Below the pieces are notes generated by a model, which saw only the letters and a list, made by a program, of their open reading frames with translations, was not told where the DNA came from and did not search any database. Position numbers and translations under genes: made by a program. DNA of 64,000 nt, from NCBI RefSeq assembly GCF_932526225.1, contig NC_064034.1:17992887-18056886 (forward strand). Direction: 5' to 3'. This document shows, one piece after another, positions 59,401 to 64,000 of this stretch. The DNA is from Nematostella vectensis. Lineage: Eukaryota > Cnidaria > Anthozoa > Actiniaria > Edwardsiidae. Positions within the stretch are counted from its first letter, which is position 1. The number at the start of each line of letters is the position of its first letter.

Positions 59401-62400
59401 ATATTTATATGTATGCGTAATTGACCGTCACTGTAATTCAGTCCATGGACTGCGAAAGTGAAAAATAAACTAATTATTATTATTATTATAGGGTTCTGGA
59501 TTCCGGATCCTAGTGTGTGGATTCCGGATTCCATGTGGGTTTTTTCTCGTGGATTCCGGATTCCAGCAGCATGGATTCCGGATTCCATATCTCATTTTTT
59601 CATGGATTCCGGATTCCATATCTCATTTTTTTCATGGATTCCGGATTCCATATCTCATTTTTTCATGGATTCCGGATCCCATATCTCATTTTTTTCATGG
59701 ATTCCGGATTCCGGATTACCTGTCATGGGGCGACAAACTGCATCAATATCTGCCAGCATTGCCGGGATTACCTCTTGATTGGCTAACCTCAAGACAAGTA
59801 TGCCAATGGCATACGTGCCAAATCTCCCAGTTTTCGAGTCCCGGATTTTAGCCTTCATCTCCAGGCAAAAAAAAAATGAAACTTCCTATACATTTACGGT
59901 AATCTCCCAAGAAAATTCATCGAAAATTTATTATACAGTTCTTGTGTTTGAAGCACAATCTCCTGGTTTTTGAGCTTTCAAAGTTGGCCAGTATGCAATG
60001 GTTGCATAAAAGCGCTGTTTGCTTTTACTGTAAGGCTTAATTGTTGAGAAACGCAAATGCAACAGATATTTTTAAAATGCAGAAAAATACAAAAACATGC
60101 AAGTCCATACAGTGTACTTTTTTGCACTTAAGACCCTCTCATGGCTCAATCATACTCTTGATTTTTAAGACCTTTTTGTGATCCTTCTGTGACCTCAATG
60201 CCATAATATAATGTGATTACCGTGACATTCAGTTGGTAGCATGTTGGTTTATCCCAAGCCTTGACTCCTTTAAGGTTTATTGCATTCAAAAGGAAGTCTA
60301 GCTTTAGACTGAGCAACCTATAATAAGAAAGGGGTTTTCAAATGAAATAGTGTACTTTTTACAAGTTGCTTTGTGGTATCTCTTATTCAGAAAAAAAAAC
60401 ATCTTTAGTAAATTATGATCAATAAATACTTTATAATTATCAACTTATGTATTATACCTACCTTCCAAAGTTAAAAGAAGTGTTGGTGATAATATGCTGA
60501 TGATCATGTGGCTTTGGCAAAAAATCACATTCTGCAATAAAGAGCAAGATTGTTTACAGTATGTTCAAACTAGGATGAGTCTCCTGTGCAGCAGTAAAAT
60601 TAGTTAAATAATGACGGGTGCGTCTACAAAACAAAGATGAAAAACCTTCAGGTTATGGGGGTACCTAACAGCCTGCGGGATGCCAAAAAAAAAATTGTCC
60701 AGGAAAAATGTTGATATGTGCATCAGATTTAATTGCTCATGCTATATGTCACTGGAAAACTATACTGTTGACCCAAATAGCTACAATCACCAAAATATTG
60801 CTGTTATTGTTTGACTAAAGGTTGGTAAGGTTGCCTTTAATATCAATCCAACTCGCACAACACAAACCTGTTGCCCAACCAAACCTTTTAAATCAACCAA
60901 ACGTCATAACGTGGGAAAATAGTTGATAATTGAGAAGGAAATGCTTTGATTTCAACAAAGCTCACAAAGCGTGACCTGCCCTGTGAATTATGTTAACAAA
61001 AGACCGAAAGTTGTTCCGTCATATATCATGTGACCTTGGGAAAATTCATCACATACTGTAGTTTAGAATGAATTACTTGGATTTCATTTAAATTTGCAAA
61101 ACACATATTCCATATGTCATGAAAAGGTGAAGTCGGCAGGTCCTACTTCACATATCATGTGACCATGGGAAAATATTTTATTTCAGCAACGATTACTCGG
61201 ACATACTCACCATTGGTTTGACAAAAATTAAATTTGTCAAGAAAATAATGAGGCTGTTGATAATGGTGACCATGTGAGTGAAATACACTACATCATGATC
61301 AGAATAAATGATGATGTTGATATGATAATGATGACAATGGGTGATCCATAGCTGTCAACCCAACTTGGGCAGGAATCTTGTGAAATCGGGTGAAATACAG
61401 TAAATATGTGAAAAATTCCAAGAGAGCCAATGTGGGTGAATACAGAAAATGTGGGTGTGTTGACAGCTATGGTGATCATTATAATGTTATTGATGATGTC
61501 ATGATGGCAACCATGTCTTTCAGGGCATTGACCTACCATTGATAACAGTAGGATCAAATGTATAACTGTTTGATGAGGCATTGAGTTCAACTTGCTTGTA
61601 GTAATCATAACAAAGTCTGACAGCAGGAGGGTCACCAAATATATCCAGATCTGTATAGGCATATGATCCAGCTGCTTCTGCTATGTTATAGTACTAAAAA
61701 TAGAGAAAATTGATAAGTGAGAAATATCTTTTCATGCATGCCAATAATACCCGGGGAGGGGAGGGACTCTCCAGAAAAGTAGACTGGGGCGTTGAAAGAT
61801 TTTTTTCGATTCTGCTATCGCTTAGGGTATAAATGCGACCTGCTATTCCTAAGGGGGTTAAACTTTTTGTTTTCAATACTGCTATCTTTTAGGGTTAAAA
61901 ATTCCTTCCATCACACCTATTTTGCTGGGGTAAGAATTTATGTTGACCACACCCAAAGTGCTATCCCTTAGGGATAAAATCGATTTTGCTGATTATCAGC
62001 CGTGTCTGTTTTCATCAGAGTCCCCAGCAAAGGGCCAGTGCTATAAACAGGTGTACAAACAGCAAATGCATGATATCATAGCCGTAGCAGGCCTGAATTA
62101 TCGGGGGCAACATACAAAAACTTTAAGAAATATATCCACTGCTGTAGGGGTAGACAGGGGAGGTGCATGCATGGTGCATTCCATTGCACCCCCTGCCCCC
62201 CTTCAAACCCTGGTTACATCCTGGTTGTTTTAAGCTATAATACATATGGAGGATAATCTTACCTGTTCATGTGCATACTTCAGGTACATATAAACTTGGT
62301 TCTTTGTGTAGACAGTTCTGACAGCATTTGCATCTCCACCATAGTCTTTTAAAAACAAGTAACGCAGAGCTTCTTGATTGTCATCCATAAAATTCACCAC

Positions 62401-63863
62401 AGAAAATCTGTCAGCTCCAAACAGATATACCTAAAAAAAGGCAGGAACATTAGTGATCAGCTTTGAATAAATATATAAAAAAGGCTGAAAATCTTATGAC
62501 ACCAGATAATATGGAAAACTTATGTCATCACTAAGTATATCTATGACATATGTTTTATTGATCTTCAATACACCCTCCCCCAACCCCCATATTTTCAACA
62601 CTACCTCACCCAGGATTTTTCTTAGGAGGGTGCAAATCCGAAAAAGTGGACCTAACTTTTCCAGGGTGGGGGTTGGTAGGGGTGACTTTTCTTATAAAAA
62701 TCTTACTACCCCCGATAGAAAAAAGGGATTTTTTAATGCGATATTTATAATCGTATTCGGCTTAAAAAAAGTTTGACTTATAGATTTATGTCATGCCAGA
62801 TTGATCTAGAATGCTTTTTTTATCTAATAGGAGACTTTTGCTAAGAGATCACATGACTGTTTGGGTGGCAAACTAGCACACGCTCAGTCTTTTAGCAGCA
62901 AAATAACAGCAAAAACTTATTCAGCGCTTACAAAAAAAGCCAGAACCCTTTTTTTTAGAAAGGGTTTAGTTTTATTTAAAGATTTTATTTTTTTGTCATT
63001 CTCTGATGTGACGGGCACATTTATTTCTAAATTTTTTTTGTTTGATTATTTTGTTTTGAATTTGCCACCCAGAAAGGTCACATGATCTCTTATGGCAAGT
63101 CCCCTATGGGCTTCTGCTTTATTGTTTTGTCTACAAATCCATGTTTATTGCGAACCGAAAGTGGACCTTCTCCATTGTGGCTGGTGCGAACCCACCCCCT
63201 GCACCACCCTGGGTAGAGGCCTAACTGATTATCCCCCCAACTTAGTTTGTTGTTGTTGTTGTTGATGTTATTATTATTTGTATATATCTGTATCCCAAAT
63301 TCATCTCTCTTGTTCAGGGACATAGCCAAATGTTTAAGATGATAAATTTTGACATGCTTCTATATTTGGAGATCCTTTTTATTAGGACGAATTTACGTCT
63401 GACCACATGAACAATCACTCCACGCAAAGTAAACAAAAACAAAACTGCTAGCTATGAATAAATTGAATTCAGTCGACACACAAGTGATTCTTACAACTGA
63501 TTTTACCTGGACAGTGACAATGATTATTTTGAAGATCTGTATCAATAGTTTCCACGGCTTCCTATTCCTGGCTTTGTATTTCTCCCACGGATTCATAAAG
63601 TGATACTCGATTTGAGCTCTGAGACGTCGTTGTCTTTGATAAAGTTCTCGATTATACCCGTCTTCGCTGTTAGTGCCGTTCATTTCTTTATTTGGTTCAC
63701 TGTTGGTGCTATCAGGGATGTTTTCGGTAGAGCTAAAAACTGAGTCTTCTTCTTCGACATAAAAAAGCTTCGGTTCTATAGACACGGAACCAACTCGTGA
63801 CGATCGCCTACTAGGATTGCGTGACGAAGTGACAGAATTGCTTACTTTCGCGTCATCGTCCAT
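53486..63863 (-). CDS. TRPML/mucolipin cation channel (TRPML-B), 590 aa, 12 exons
   Basis: Second mucolipin channel, read right to left. Exons: 63863-63507, 62430-62263, 61693-61537, 60531-60462, 60317-60221, 59124-59016, 57862-57747, 57674-57522, 56857-56756, 55846-55724, 54434-54228, 53599-53486. The N-terminus is Ser-rich and acidic without the dileucine signal of TRPML-A. A basic run QRQRRLRAQIEYHFMNPWEK...RNRKPWKL precedes S1, fitting a PI(3,5)P2 site. Luminal-loop sequons are NAS, NTS and NVT. Pore filter is NGDD (500-503); S6 ends TYERLK. Exons 9, 10 and 11 are the same length as in TRPML-A (102, 123, 207 bases) and all phases match. The last codons read AAT AGG TAA, and AG|GTAAGC is also a good donor, so a longer spliced tail is possible. 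It is tail-to-tail with the p53-family gene. Confidence 0.93.
53620..53892. repeat. 24-bp minisatellite in the last TRPML-B intron
   Basis: About eleven copies of GTAAACATGGGAGTTGACGT plus GAAC. Because 24 is a multiple of three, both strands stay open (NVNMGVDV and MFTFTSTP frames); neither is a gene. The last copy fades into the acceptor 20-30 bp before exon 12. Confidence 0.95.
53900..54030. repeat. Nested direct and inverted repeat
   Basis: GCAGTGTCGCTTCAGTTAT occurs twice (53903 and 53955). TTTCTTTTAATTATCCC and TGGGAAAATTAAAAGAAA form an inverted pair, and TTTCTTTTAATTTTCCCC repeats again near 54007. Probably a rearranged short element. Confidence 0.65.
54672..54920 (+). repeat. CTTAGGG-type dispersed element, copy 4 (TRPML-B intron 11)
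   Basis: It contains TATCTTTTAGGGTATAAAAT, CTGCTATCTCTTAGGGTAT, GTGTTTAACGGTTTTTCCGA and the family right end AATTGATTTTGCCGATGATC. Confidence 0.75.
56990..57382. mobile_element. 393-bp MITE in TRPML-B intron 8
   Basis: Arms of about 50 bp: GACTAGGCGACAAGCCCGCA at the left, and the complement of GCGACTACG-type sequence at the right, continuing through GTAAGCATGGGTAAAAAAAC and ACTGAAGCGC. A second inverted pair, GCATTCACACCA, lies inside. No target duplication is clear and there is no coding capacity. Confidence 0.82.
58371..58711. mobile_element. MITE-like element with TGCGGTATT repeats in TRPML-B intron 6
   Basis: The left end ATATGGGGAGGGACGTTGGG and the right end CCTCAACGTCCCCCATAT are inverted. 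The interior repeats GCGGTATTGCGGT-type phrases about ten times. Confidence 0.65.
59490..59725. repeat. Minisatellite GGATTCCGGATTCCATATCT in TRPML-B intron 5
   Basis: Six to seven units of 28-33 bp, each TGGATTCCGGATTCCATATC followed by TCATTTTTTTCA. It produces open frames in all three plus-strand phases, none real. Confidence 0.93.
61347..61471. mobile_element. 125-bp MITE with target duplication in TRPML-B intron 3
   Basis: The ends CATAGCTGTCAAC and GTTGACAGCTATG are perfect inverted repeats. The six bases GTGATC lie immediately outside both ends (61341-61346 and 61472-61477). The interior repeats GTGGGTGAATACAG-like phrases. Confidence 0.85.
61749..62030 (+). repeat. CTTAGGG-type dispersed element, copy 5 (TRPML-B intron 2)
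   Basis: Starts near ACCCGGGGAGGGGAGGGACT, has three 'gctatcgcttagggtata'-type subrepeats, and ends near TGTCTGTTTTCATCAGAGTC. Inverted ends GGGACTC/GAGTCCC agree with copies 1 and 2. Confidence 0.75.
62827..63107. mobile_element. 281-bp MITE in TRPML-B intron 1
   Basis: Arms of about 45 bp: ATAGGAGACTTTTGCTAAGA then GATCACATGAC...GGGTGGCAAA at the left, matched in complement at the right by TTTGCCACCC...GGTCACATGATC and ending CCCCTAT. Non-coding. Confidence 0.8.
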
Positions 63864-64000
63864 AATCTCCTCGTCTTTCTCGTAAAAAAGTAGTTTTCGT
63901 AGTTTTGATCCAGACTTATTGTATGGACCTTTACAGTGCGCCTTTAGTTTTGTTGAGTAACAAAATAATTAACACTGTCACATGACTAGCATATGAAGCA
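63864..64000 (-). other. Upstream flank of TRPML-B
   Basis: 137 bases upstream of the TRPML-B start codon. No TATA or CCAAT box is obvious, and the promoter may extend beyond the window. Confidence 0.4.

Noticed and set aside
59458-59851. Three overlapping ORFs of about 90-112 codons rich in Ile-Pro-Asp
   Set aside because: All arise from the GGATTCCGGATTCC minisatellite in a TRPML-B intron.
1-64000. tRNA, rRNA or other structured RNA genes
   Set aside because: No paired A-box and B-box with cloverleaf spacing was seen by eye. A tRNA or covariance-model scan was not possible here.

Overview
The window looks like nuclear DNA from a cnidarian, most likely a sea anemone close to Nematostella vectensis. 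Genes are split by many GT-AG introns, intergenic DNA is AT-rich, and short inverted-repeat elements and minisatellites are everywhere. The species is inferred from protein character and repeat style; no search was run. Nothing prokaryotic, plasmid-like or viral was recognised.

Layout. 1.6-2.5 kb (-): an intronless rhodopsin-class GPCR. 4.7-7.2 kb (+): four-exon mitochondrial ribosomal protein S25 (MRPS25). 8.6-10.5 kb (+): four-exon DNA polymerase epsilon subunit 4 (POLE4, histone fold). 10.9-15.7 kb: a large element with long terminal inverted repeats. 16.0-23.6 kb (+): a complete 12-exon TRPML/mucolipin channel, here called TRPML-A. 24-33 kb: mostly featureless DNA with a degenerate repeat, an orphan first-exon candidate and a broken PIF/Harbinger-like transposase start. 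33.6-43 kb: candidate promoters and first exons plus a 1.7-kb foldback element. 43.6-50.7 kb (+): a complete 8-exon p53/p63/p73-family gene. 53.5-63.9 kb (-): a second complete 12-exon TRPML gene, TRPML-B.

The exon models were built by hand. Every junction uses a GT donor and an AG acceptor, and the reading phases sum exactly: MRPS25 166 aa, POLE4 111 aa, TRPML-A 614 aa (or 591 aa from a downstream ATG), p53-like 398 aa, TRPML-B 590 aa. The two TRPML genes share every intron phase and have the same exon order, so they are ancient paralogs. They point toward each other and the p53-family gene lies between them. The other genes have no evident joint pathway: MRPS25 serves mitochondrial translation, POLE4 replication and chromatin, the TRPMLs endolysosomal cation flux, and the p53 homolog DNA-damage or germline surveillance.

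The most unusual pattern is tandem arrays that contain or abut splice junctions. MRPS25 exon 3 acceptor is present in eight copies, the TRPML-A exon 9 donor in four, and the p53 last-exon acceptor in three. Three further arrays end within about 40 bp of a splice site. A dispersed family carrying CTTAGGG-type subrepeats and at least seven kinds of MITE-like inverted-repeat elements sit in the introns.
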